A stretch of DNA of 64,000 nucleotides, taken from Apostichopus japonicus (Eukaryota > Echinodermata > Holothuroidea > Aspidochirotida > Stichopodidae). Below, in pieces: positions 1-12,900 of the stretch. The stretch is taken from positions 22,275,054 to 22,339,053 of the forward strand of contig NC_092562.1 of the NCBI RefSeq assembly GCF_037975245.1, in the 5' to 3' direction. Each line of letters starts with the position of its first letter. Positions within the stretch are counted from its first letter, which is position 1. The notes beneath the pieces were generated by a model, which made no database searches, was not told the DNA's origin, and was given only the letters and a program-made list of their open reading frames with translations. The position numbers and the translations under genes are program-made.

Positions 1-117
1 TATCAAAAGATTAGTTTACATTATGTTATTCTAGGTTTTACTCAAAATAAAATAAAACTGTTAGCAAACTGCTTATCCTCTGAAGAGCCTGTGTAAGAGC
101 ATGTGTAAAAGTAAGTT

Positions 118-308
118 GGCCTGACGTTTGATCCTAGCAGGATCTTCTTCAGAGGCTAAATGTCTACTAATCCCATTACATCTACCTCTTTGTGCTCACC
201 TTGCTCGTTAACCTATCTGTTTTATGTGCATGTTTGTGTCCATTCTGTTACGGTTTCTTGTCATTTTAGCCTCTGAAGAAGATCCTGCTAGAATCGAAAC
301 GTCAGGCC
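118..308. repeat. Inverted repeat (hairpin) at the left edge
   Basis: 118-160 and 265-308 are imperfect reverse complements (core AGGATCTTCTTCAGAGGC) around a loop of about 105 bases. A related stretch with GAAACGTTCAGGC lies near 11385-11410, with a partner near 28515, suggesting a dispersed family. Confidence 0.7.
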
Positions 309-978
309 AACTAGGTTTTACTAGCCAGATACCTGGGGATGGATGCACTGGCCCCTTATATCGCTTTATCTGCTCACCAATAAACACCGTGAAAATAGCT
401 TTGCTAGATTTGAAATAATGCAAGATGATGTTGTTTCTACAATTCTGTGACAATCGCAAACAGATGTTGTTACCCGCAAGAAAATTGTTTAAATAAAGAA
501 AGATTTGCTTTAGATGACTTGCTTAAATATATTGTTTTTCATAGCTGCAGAAAATTCCTCTTGCATTAATTTCTGCTGGAAATGAAGAATGCTATTAGTT
601 TAAAAGAACTCCATCGATAATAATGAAGGAGAATATGGATGCTAACAAGAACTATGTACAAATTCTAATGTTAATGAAAGCAACACTTGGCTCATATGAG
701 CTATGTATAAAGGTATTACTCGATTAGTAAATGAACTACAAAAAAGTTTGAACAGAGATAAGAGTTAGTTCTCTGTTCAGGACCCATTGTCAACTATGAA
801 ACTTAAATGGTTAATAGAAACATCTTGACCATGCTGGTATTAGTAATACATAAATTAGTCATAGAAAGCTCTATAAAACCAGATCGTCTTTAAAAACTAT
901 AAATATATGGTTTTTTAAAAAGGTATTATTAGCACTGTCACTCCCAAAGTGTTTATCATCAAATATAGATTTTTTTAC
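309..978. other. Left-edge non-coding sequence
   Basis: It should be intron 17 or downstream sequence of the minus gene. I searched by eye for the expected phosphatase exons (AAQGP, DFWRMVW) on the minus strand and found nothing. Confidence 0.5.
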
Positions 979-1727
979 CATAACAAAACTAGCATTGTAG
1001 TAGTCGGAATGTTTGATAGAATCAAACACAAGTCTAACCCTAGAAGAATCATCTGCAAAGTAATATTTATTGACAATGAATGTAAAGACTTTGAATTAAC
1101 ATAGGAAGCACATCAAAGCTAGAAACAGAACACTCTGAAACAAAGTATAGCTTAACAACAGTAAGGCTACACTATTACATATGCAAGTGTGCATTTACCT
1201 GCAAGAGTGGGTGAAGGGAGGGAAGACAGAAGGACGATAAAGTAGTTTGGAGAAGTGATATGGGTGAGGGAGGGAGGGAGGGAGACAGAGAATGGGATGG
1301 AAGGGGGAAACCCTGCAACAAGAGCAAAGTTGAAAGTAAATATGGAGATGATGAATGTACAACACAGTTTTTGTTAGATTTGTGGGACATTCCTTGATCT
1401 AGACATCACACCACAAAAGCTACAATCTTCTCAGTCACTATAAAAACAATTAGTAAATAATGAATGGTCAACTGTCAATAAACTTCTTTACATCAATTTT
1501 ATTGAAAAGTTAGTTCATAAAGAATGGGAGAACAAACCTTAGAATGGTTTAGTTTCAGGTACGTCAAGTGCTGAACAAAGCAGATAAATTTATTGCTACT
1601 ACTGACAACGAGAAGATGTGATAACAATATTAAACTTACAAGGTAGAACATCTGGGTTACGTCCTTTATAAACATTTTGCTTCTTCACAGCTTCTGTCCA
1701 GGGTTCAAGCTGACCCTGTGGTAAAGT
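979..1727 (-). CDS. Paralogue exons 16-17: start of phosphatase domain D1
   Basis: Exon 16 (1727-1640) reads [20 protein letters not shown], then KGRNPDVLP; exon 17 (1052-979) reads [20 protein letters not shown], then ASFVM. These match the opening of PTP D1, with the substrate loop as YDSSRV instead of YDHSRV. Splice borders are intact (GTAAGT and GTAAAA donors). No match to the following exons (AAQGP, DFWRMVW) was found to the left. Confidence 0.83.
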
Positions 1728-3895
1728 CTGAATGTTGAAATAAAATGTTAAAATGCAGACACATAGACTGTTCTAATAAAAAGAAAAATCCTCATGCTAC
1801 AGTAGGTTAGTAACAAATTAACAATCTACCTTATGATGATATTGCAAACCGCCCTGTTCCTTACTTAATTTATTTTAATAGAACTTACTCGTATTGGTCG
1901 TAACGCATTATTCTTTACATGTAAAGTTGGTATCACCCAAGTGACCTTCAGCAGACTATTGGGATACATCTTTGTAGATATTTTAAGAAACATGATTTGG
2001 TATATTGTTGCTATGATGCTGAAGTGTAGGAATGAAGGTGCATAAGGTGCAAAAATGGGGGCAATTGAGACAATTTTATAACATGTTTTGTGCAGCAATA
2101 GAATATCTGATTTAAGAGGCTTGGATTCCAGTGACAGACACTTTGGCAGCCTTTTCGTAAAAGTCTATCTGGTCTTTGTATGAAAAATTAAAGGTTAAAT
2201 GACTGGCCAAAATCAAACAGAAATACATGTTTGTGCATACAGTATATGAATTATGTTTACCCCTCATTTTGTGCATGGTTAATGGTATCAAAAATGAAAT
2301 GTAAACAAACTGCAGCCTATTTAGAGTAATTCTACAGTATTAAATAAATGAACTAATTGTACCAAGGAAAGATGTTCTGGCTTTCACATTTTCTATTATC
2401 ATTACTGTCAATTGCGAAGTTATATGTAATAGTACTACAATCTCCTACCATGAATTCCATTTCCAGTGCATTCCTTCCACCAAGTCTCCTTTGATGAATG
2501 TATTCTGGGAGCTCTGAGACCTTGAAAGGAACTGGAGCCTTTTCCTGGTTATACAAAGCGTGACTGTAATTTAACTCGTCTGGCATATCCTCATAGATCA
2601 CTTTGTCAAGATCCTGAGAGACAGGAGGCTCAGGTAGAGCAGTATTTTGTTTAGGTAATCCAGTTACTTCATAGTCATAACTGCTTTCAACCTTTGAATC
2701 CGGCAGGGTCCGAGGGAGCTGGTCTAACTGTATCCCACTAGAAGCTTGGTTCTGTACTGGTTCATATGACAAAGCATCTGCATTAGATGTTTGTTGTTCA
2801 TTGACATATACAGTGCTTCTTGAAAGACCTACAGAAAGAGAATCAAGTGTTGTAATCAGTCCTAACCATAGTCACTAAATTTCAAGTTTCTCAACATTTG
2901 CCTCAGTAGAAAAAGTACACTGACTCGATTCGACCGTAATTTGAACTGGTCTGTTAAAAAACTGCCGTGCATACATTGCACAGAACATGAAATTAATGGA
3001 TTAGAAGCAATCTACCCAATTACCACTATGAAAGATGAAAATATTTATTTAAAGACATTTACAGAGGTTGACAAATAATTGTTTGAAGTAATGGTAGCAA
3101 CAGTCACAGTTATGTCCATATACATAGTTCTATATAATGCACTGAAAGCTTAAAACTAAGTGTTAGACATACCTTCATTTTCGTAGTTCACGTCTGCTTT
3201 GTTACTTTGTCTCTTTTCACTGTCCGTTTGAGTTGATTTCCTGCAAGTTAGGAAACAAAAATGTGTAACGCTGTTCACCTCTCAAGTGACAGATCACAAC
3301 CAGACTTTCACCCTAAACTAGTTACATATAAACCACTTTTCGAATGTTGTTTAATAACTGATAGACATGCATAAAACATGGTCTAAGTTACTAAAAGCTG
3401 AGTTTCTCTGCAACTTGTTAGTATCTTAAAAACTAAACATGGTATCAAAAGTTCTGTTCTCAGTAACTCTAAGTATCTCTGGTGAAATCTGGCTTTCATG
3501 CCTTGTTTACCTGATCTCCTGGTTGGAAATAATACTTGAATGAATTGGTACACATTTATGCACTATGTGCAACTACAACCAATCAACCACCAAACCAACT
3601 GTCACTCAAACAAGTAAAGACGAAAAGGTAAGACAAGAACATGAAGACCTTCAGAAATACATTCAGACAAACTGTTTTACTGACCATAGGAATTTCTGCA
3701 GTGTTGCCTAAACATGTCAAGTTTTACAAGGTCTATCATGAGCTAAGAATAATTTAAACTCACCTTCTGAATATTACAACTACTGCAAGGGACACTGCTA
3801 GGATGATGATAAACAAAATGACAGTTAGTGCAACCACCAGACCTGTTGAAAACAAACATTTTCAACAAAGTATGTATCAGTCATACGAGTGGTTT

Positions 3896-3943
<48 letters not shown>

Positions 3944-6900
3944 TTCTTGTAAATCAACAAATTCTCTTATCTCTTTACCTTTCAAATTTCTCTCATTATG
4001 TTTTAATATTGAGAAAGAAGTATCAAAATATAAAAAGGTCATAGATTATTACTGAAGAACAGATATATTTTTAACATATATTTGTCTGACGTTTCAAGTC
4101 AAACTAAATTTGTGCTTTCAGAAGCATTTGTTTCTTTTTTTGTGTGTGCAAAACTAAACAAGTAGAACCTTGGGTTAGTCGCTCAGTCTGAATGTGTACA
4201 TGCTAATTAAGTTCATATGGTATGGCAGTATAACGAAACATTGTCAACACTCATTGCTCAGACTGATATCAAATTTATAAGTGATATTGTACTGTAAATA
4301 TGTCACTCAAAGGACAATACACTTGAAATTAGTCAAAGTAGGTAAGACAAATCGGTCTATATATAGCAGTATGAAGTTTAAGAAATTGAACATTTTTGAG
4401 ATGGGAAATGCTAATCCAACCACACAATATCCTCTCCATATGTAAAATAAAACTGAATAGTGTCCAAGCAACATTGAACATTGTCTCAACAGATTATATT
4501 GCTTGACTTCTCCACGTCAACTTGCTTGTTTGTTTTGGGGTGGGAGATTCTATCCACCCGCCTCCCTGTAAAGAGGCAAGAGAAGAGGGAGGGTGTGAGG
4601 GCAGGAATTATCAATTGAAAGTAAGATCATATTTGTTATCAACTGCTCTTGCTTTGTTGGTCTCAAAATGTTTTCTTCCTTCTCATACTAATGTTGTTTT
4701 TTGTGTGTTGTTTTGGTGCAGCTAAAAAAACTAAATAGTTAGCAATGCAGAGTGGCAGACAGATGTACTGTATGTTAACATGTGAAATAACAGCCTTTGT
4801 TATTGAAATAACTTTTCATACTCAAAAAGAAATACCTAACAACAGCTATTGCTCTTTTGTTTTGTCCGTAAGAAATATATATGAAATAGCAATGACTATC
4901 AATGTCTTTATCTGATAATGAATCATGTAATTATGTACGATGTAGATGTTACAAACTGATGCGCAAAGATATGAAATATGGCTACAAAAGGTGTCACCAT
5001 TTCACTTACTTGAACTGTACTCTAACACAATAGTCTATAAAATATCCATGATAATCAGGAAATGCAAAGAACTGTAAATGCAGTCATAGAAATAGACAGC
5101 ACAACATTTTACTGAAGAAGGAATCTAAACATTCCACTTGTGCAAAAATGCCAAGGTAATGTGACCCGTCTAGAGTTAGAACAGATTTTCTGTTGAAGAA
5201 CAGATTTTCTGTTGTAAATCTGTTGAAGAGAGCTTTTCTGATACTCACACATACTGTACCACAAGTTTGTATGGAAAGAGACTTACAGTACTATTCAAAG
5301 AAGAATGAAACATCTGTTGAATTGCTTCCTCTATTGTCTATGTCACTGACAAACCTAACTGTACTAACTGTACCAGTAGTACTACTGTAAAACATGCTAC
5401 AGTTTCCTGGAGGTAAGGCACACTACCTTATCCAAGACTGTATTGTTTGCTTAAAAGTATCTAAGGGAAGCAGTGTTTATTCATAACTTTTTTGATCTAA
5501 GCAAAAGGTTAGAAACTTGACATTAGCTATACTAACGTGTATGTGTGTGTTTGCATTGAATTCATTGCATTCACCCTTTTCTGAAAAGAGATTCTTTGAC
5601 TAATCAAAGCCTGAATGTAAGCTTTGCTAACCATCTTATTTCATGCTGTTGTCATGCAGCTAAAAAGCACACTGTAACAATACTAAACCATTGCTCTCAA
5701 ATACATTTATAAAATACTGCAAAATCTCTTTTTAGACCTCTAAAGAATAACTGTTTCATTAAATTTAGAGAAAAAGTGATGTTATAAAATTAATTTCCAA
5801 ATGGGTAGACTAAACTTTCTCAACTTTTGTTTTCACCTCTTTAATTAATAAACAATAATATGAAATTAACGTCATGGGCAACAGAGTATCAAACTTGGAT
5901 TTGTTACGGTTTAGGCAACAGTTAACAAATACTAGGAAAGATAGAAGGTAAAGAAAGGATTATACCCAAACAAGGCGCAGCTTTCAAAAGTTTCTAAGCA
6001 ACTTTGTAACTTTTATTCACTGGTTTTTGACAATTGACATTCGTTTCATAATCTGTAAACTGTTTGAGTTTTAGAAGTTGTTCATTATCTACCAATTGCA
6101 ACAAAATCATCTTCAAGTTTCAAATTGATCATCATATACTTGTTTAGACACCATTTTGAAGAAGAAGAAGCATGACCATGAGATACCTGTAGTGCCTTAC
6201 ATACCTTTTGCATCTGGTGTTCCTGCCAAGTCCTCCACAATTGATATTACCTCACTAGTCTCACTGAAATCACTCTCGGTGTCTATTGTGAAGGTAACCA
6301 AGAAAGTGTAATTGCCTTTCTTCAGGTTTTCGAGGATAGCCCAGCGAATATCACCTTCTATTGTTTTGTGAAGTTGAGGATTCCCATCAATGCCAACTTC
6401 CTCCACATAGATGTTGAAGAATGAAATACCAGTGGTGCAAACGATATCCTCAGGAATCTATCGAAATCCAAACCATCACGAAGAACAATCGTAGTATTAA
6501 GTGTCAGTGAAGCGATTAAGGACAAATCTACTATCAATACATCACACATTTTCGGAAGTTGTAATAAATTGATGTTGAGCACTGTCTACTTATAGTAAAA
6601 CTTACCACATCATGATAACATTCGCTAAGCATTCGTTCAACCCACATCCTACCATTCACATTAGGATTATAAACAGACATTTTTCTAAATCACAGTTTTA
6701 CGACAATTGATGTACGTTTCACAATCTGTAAATGGTTTAGTTTTAAAAATTGTTCTTTATCTACAAATTGTGACTGCAAATTTCAAATTGATTATCAATA
6801 GACAACATTTTGTAAAATGAAATATGTCAATGATATACCTGTAGTGGCTGCATACCCACATCCACAAACTTTATATATATCAAAATACAGAGTTTTCATA

Positions 6901-9900
6901 TTTGTTGATATTTTCGTGAATGCATCCTACAACTGCATGAAATCCAGACAATTGAGCTTAAATGTAGTTGCTCTTCTTTACACTATTTCCATCATTTATA
7001 CATAGAGGAAATAAGCATGTTTATCAAAACAAAATTACATTTTGAAGAAATTCTTAATGCAGAGAACACTGACAGCCAAGCAGATACACTTCAAATGTTC
7101 ACATTTGACTTATACATCAAATTGAAGATCGTAAACTTATAAAAACAGCATTTTAACGTTAACTAGCTGGATGACATCACATACTACCAAATGTGATTCA
7201 CTTAATAGAGTAAGGGAAGGTTTGAGTATGCCAAAATAGGTTAACATTTATGATCAAACAACCTCCAGCCTGGCAAAACATCTTTTGATGTGGTTTTCAA
7301 TGAACATTGTGCAACGTTTTGCTCTTCATTATACATAGTTACGTTGTCTGCCACAAGAAAAGACTTGGAATTGAAACTAAAATAATTTATTCATCACATT
7401 TTGACATACTCACTTGCTGCATAATTAGTCCCAATAATAATTCAGATAGTGACATGAAACTGCAATAAATGTTAATTTTGCACTGCGGGAAAACCCATCT
7501 AGCTGAGGTCTTTATAGGAATATGCAAAGGGTGTACTGATATATTTAAAACAAATTTACAAACCTGCCAAGAAACATTGACAGCATTGCTTATGACATCA
7601 AGATAAGCAACAACATCAACTGGGCTGATTTCTGCAACTAAAAATTATATATCAAAGAGTGTTATACACCATCAACTCCATGCTGGAGACTGACTCACTT
7701 TTCATTAACTCTATATATCACATATTTATACCATCTCATGGATCATCTTTACCCTTTTGATTATATATTCATATTGATTTTTTTTAACACCAGGCATCCA
7801 GTTCCATTTTTATAACTCATATATTTGTACTTCTTTGTGGTCAAAGTTCTAATGGAAATTGATTAATTTCATTTTCTACGACATTATATTGCATTAAAAT
7901 ATTTGATTTTTATTCTTCATCACAACCACCAATAAGTACCCTCACATTTTTTTGCCATAGCTTTATAAATATCAGAGACTGCCTAGCTTACACGATAGCA
8001 CATGTTTAATGAGACATACGTGGAGCCTAATCAATATGTAAAACAACAGTTGTCATATCACCACAGATATTCAAATTTGCAATGCATGTATTAGGAGGTT
8101 AGTACTTACCATCACAATGAGTTCTGAAGCTGACCTCTGGACTTCTGGGGCCTTCACCATTCTCACCCTCCCTGACAGCAGCTACACTAAACACATACAG
8201 TGTATCACTGTCAAGATTCACAGCAGTAAATGTTAAAGAGGTGTCATTGATAGGTCCTGCTATCCATTCCTTGGTTGACATTTTCCTATGTAAGCCACTA
8301 TGGGAGGCTCACCCATATCTTTGACTGCATCCCAGGCGCTCCACTGGATTGCAATAAGAGACACATTAGCATGAAGAAGACTGGGTGGAGAAGTCAAAAC
8401 AGGAAGTACTGGGGAAGACAATAGATAAATAAGTAGGGCTCCAAAGCTGTTCAGATAATACTGTTAACAATGGATTGTACAATAAGAGGGAATAATTGAA
8501 CAAGCCGAGAAATCATGGAAAATGAGAGGGCTGGGCAGTTTATAGTCTAACTTGTAGGCAATAGCCATACTTGAAAAAAAAAATATTTGTGATAAGGAAT
8601 ATAACAGACCTAGGTGTCTCATCTTGCCAATCGATAGAACAAACAAAACAATTGTCAGTCTGTGCATGTTTATACAGATGCATTTAGTTGCAATATACTT
8701 TACCAAAAAAAAATGCAATTTTGATATCCACTGACTCAATGGAGATGAACTTTGCTCTCCTCTGAAAACAATAAGCTTTTCATATTCACTCAATATAAGG
8801 TTGTATCCTGATAATCAGTGTAAGATCCACCCAAGTATCCTTCTTTGAGATACCAAGTTAGATGCCAGTGTCACACTCTCATATATGCATAATTTCCACT
8901 TCTCTGTCAAATTTCTAGCGATGGAATTTTAGTGTGTCTTTGTTTGAACTTTGCTTTGTAAATTCAAATTTATTCATGGATAACTGAATTGTAAAGCATA
9001 ATTGTCCTCAAGATCAGTTTATTAAAGCAGATCAGCAGTTTGCAGTGATTACAATTCTATCTTACAGCAGCAGAAATTGATCAAAAGAGAATAAATTATA
9101 TCATAACATTCATTGGATTTGTAACAGTTTTATATTCTCAAATTGGGGCAGATAGTTCATGATGAGCATTACTACTTACCATACTCATTCACTGTAGTAC
9201 CCAGGACAGCTACAATTTCATCTTCATGATCAACGATCAGACAGAAGACTTTGTCTCTATCAGTTACATTATCTGTTCTAAACTGTCCTGTATACACATC
9301 TCCAACGGAAAAGACAGTTAGTTCTTGAATACCATTGCTCACTAGGTGGGCTTCCTCTCTCGATAAATGTAATGACAAACCAGCACGAAGACGTCCAGAA
9401 CCCCGAAGAACACAACTCACATCAGTACTTGCTCCGGGATTAATCTTAGATGAAGTGGCTTCCTCAAAGCCTTGAAAGAAGAAAAAAAGACATGGAAAGT
9501 AAAGTTAGCTTTATCTCATCGATCAAAACCTGACTGGGAGAGCTTGAATGATTTGTAGGTCATAAAAGACAATTTCTGTCAATAGTTGTTTCCAACTGAT
9601 ACTCCAAGTGTTTCATAGTCTCTTGCCTGCCACTGCACGGCTAAATTATCACTTGAGAAGTACAATGTATACTAACTTGCACATGTACAGATCTGCTCAT
9701 AAAATAACATGATGCATAATTTTCTACATCCTGACTTGCTTTTACAACATCGCTACATACATAAAACACAAGTATTGCTAAAACTTGAGCACTTTATACA
9801 CAGGAAGGAAAACTCCAGCTGATCAACTGACCTACTAGACACTGGGATGCATCCACCCACTGAGGCTTACACTGACCACAGCATTGACCATTCAGCTTGT

Positions 9901-12900
9901 TACAGGCTTCCTCAGCACAATGACACTCCTCCTGACACAACTGACCAAAGTAGTCTCCCTGGCATTCTGCATAAATTAACAAAATAATGAGAAATATGTG
10001 GCTTACCTTTACTTGACTTACTAGAAACAATAGTAATCTCCATAGAATGTTATATGAAGTAGATCCTTCACATATTGCCTGTAACACACCTTGACAAGTC
10101 ACACTCGCGGGGAGCACGATATATCCTGGACCACAATGCTGGTTAGGGCATTCTCCTGTCAGATGATCACATTGGACACCATTTCTACAGTTACAAATTG
10201 ATGTACAGTTAGGACCATAGTACCCAACTGGACAAACATCTGGAACTGTTAGGTAAAGGAAAGAAAGATCTTCATCAGGTTAACTGGCACATGATTTTGC
10301 TTTACAATTTATATTTCTCTTGGTAGGCCGAAGTGAAAGTGGGCATATGCATGATTATATGATTGAAAATAATCACAGACAAAAGTTAGAATCTCTGATT
10401 TTATGTTGTGAAGATGTAACAGCTAGAAAGCCGTAATAATGGACATAAATACGGTTAACCAAGGAACTTTTCATATGGAATGATCATGTTAATTGCGAAG
10501 GCCATTTGGATCTACAACAGACTGAGGTCCTTGTAACCAACATTAAACTACCCGTTAATTTGGGTATGACGAGATACCCAGACGTCGAAAACTGCTTTAG
10601 TGAGGTATAAGCTACATACATTTGTTGTGCGAGTTAAAACGTGATACAGGTGGACCAGTTTTGAGGTATGCATTAATATTTATAGTGATTTGACACCTGG
10701 TAGACTATAATGATGCAATTAAAACAAATGCCAATGCAGATACAACTAAACATGGTCCATAATCGACAAGCGTTATTATTTTTTCATTGTCAAGTGTAAT
10801 TTGCTACTTTGTGAGAGAAGTGATATTATGACACCTTTCCGTCCATGTATATCAAATCTACAACAGGAAATTGCCACGCTCTGTCCTACTTGATAGAATC
10901 ATTATTCAATACCAAATAAATGTTACAAAAAAAGCAATGACTGAAACATCAATGAGATTTTTTTCTGATAATATTTATGATTACAAACTTATGATACCTT
11001 TGGTAACTTACTTTGGCAGTTGAAGCCTCCCCAGCCTGACTCACAGCTTCCACTGCATGAACCAGTAAATCTATCACATGCACCATCACAATTACATTCT
11101 TGAAGACAGCTGGCACCAAATTTGGAAGGATCACAAGCTGTATTTTTGAGCAGATAAGATCAGAATGAGAACTTATATGGAAGCACATATTTTCAAACTC
11201 AACATGGAACAAAGTGAGCTGGGAAGAAACTTCGTTAAAACCCTTCATCTTTAGCAGCGTATTTCGTCCTATCATCTCATATCAACTGTTCTGTCATTTT
11301 TCGCTCCTTTCATTAGTCATTATTCCACTTTAGTTTGTATCATATTTGTCTATATGATCTGTTTTGCCTTTGAATAAATCTTGCTAGGGTTGAAACGTTC
11401 AGGCTTTCTAACTTTTATCTGAGAACAGAAGTGTAAGAACAGATGCCTGAAGATATACATCAGTAGTTCAAGATTTTCCAAGCCAGGGCAAGGTACCACA
11501 TGATAGACCCTACTGTAAACTGGATATCAACATTTATAAATGTGACAGCTTGGCATGGATTAATACTTAAAGCCAACCACTGTATGTTCAGTAATCAAGC
11601 TAGATAAAACAGTTGAGCGATTATAACCGAATGACACGCTTTATAAAGATATGAACTAGTTACTTCAGCACGAATCAACACAATACTTGCCTATAGCATT
11701 GTTCAGAATTCATTGCAGAATGTTATTATCATGTAAAGAATGTCACTGTCACAACTTATTCAGGGGCGTACATTAACCATTTTTCAAAAGGAATATGTAT
11801 AAATTAGGGACCGCATAAATTTAATGCGAAGCGACTGGAGTGGCTGTTCGAACAACGTTGAAAAATGCTTTTTCAAAAAGAGGAATTTTCCGCAAAGTTC
11901 TGTTTAGTGTATTTGAAGCCCTAGAGGTCCAAGGGCACCCCACTCCTATATTTATAACCTGAGCCTACCTGTAAGACAGTCAAGGCCTTTCCATCCAGCA
12001 CCACAGCTGCAGCCATATGGATCCAAGAGACAAAACTGTAGACCTTCACAATCTTCAGAGGTACACCGAAACTCACAGCTCAGACCAAACTGATGATCAC
12101 TACATGCTGTGCAAAACAATAGGTGATGACACAACAAAGGAAAGTTCAGTTTTGCGAAAAGTTCCGTTTATTTGTGTAACTTATAAAGTAAGAGATAACT
12201 ACGATCAAACTAATTACTCAATTGATGTTAAGTACATACAGTACCGAATAGAATATCAAACCTACAAGCTTGGTGTAATGTTGTAACCTTCACATTCTTA
12301 GCACAGCGAATACACAAATTATTGGTAACACGTTTAAGACAGATAACATAATACACCGAGGATGAACTGAACAAAATATTATCTACAACATGACATGATA
12401 AGTGGTAAAAAAAATATGATTTAAACAATGTATTCTTTAACACTTCCATAGGAAACACATTTCACAATAATATTATTGCAAAGTACAAAGAAACCTAGGT
12501 CAATTCCCACCATGGCTGCACCTTGTACATTTCACTACCATGATAGCCTACCTCAACAATGAGATTAGTTATCAGGGCATTTCAGTTTATCACAACATAG
12601 GTTACAAGCACGTCAGAACAAAAGCTAAATACAACAGACTAATACCATTACTGATCATATAATTAACGAGGAAAGATTACTTGTCAATCAAAGAATACAA
12701 GTAAACAAGACATAGTCATAAACAAACCTGTCAGACAGTTTGCTCCCATGAATCCCGGAGGACAGATACATCTCCCTGTCTCATCATCACAAACTCCTCC
12801 ATTGTAACAATTGTCGCAGACACCATAGCATGTAGGAGGGGCCCAGTGATTGGATGGACAGCCTAAGGAAGATGTATTGTATCAAGCATTTACTTAAGAC

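Noticed and set aside
11761-11969. MITE end CAGGGGCGTACATTAACC next to exon 5 of the minus gene
   Set aside because: No matching inverted end or target duplication was found, and the same stretch occurs in the other arm, so it is at most an old fragment.
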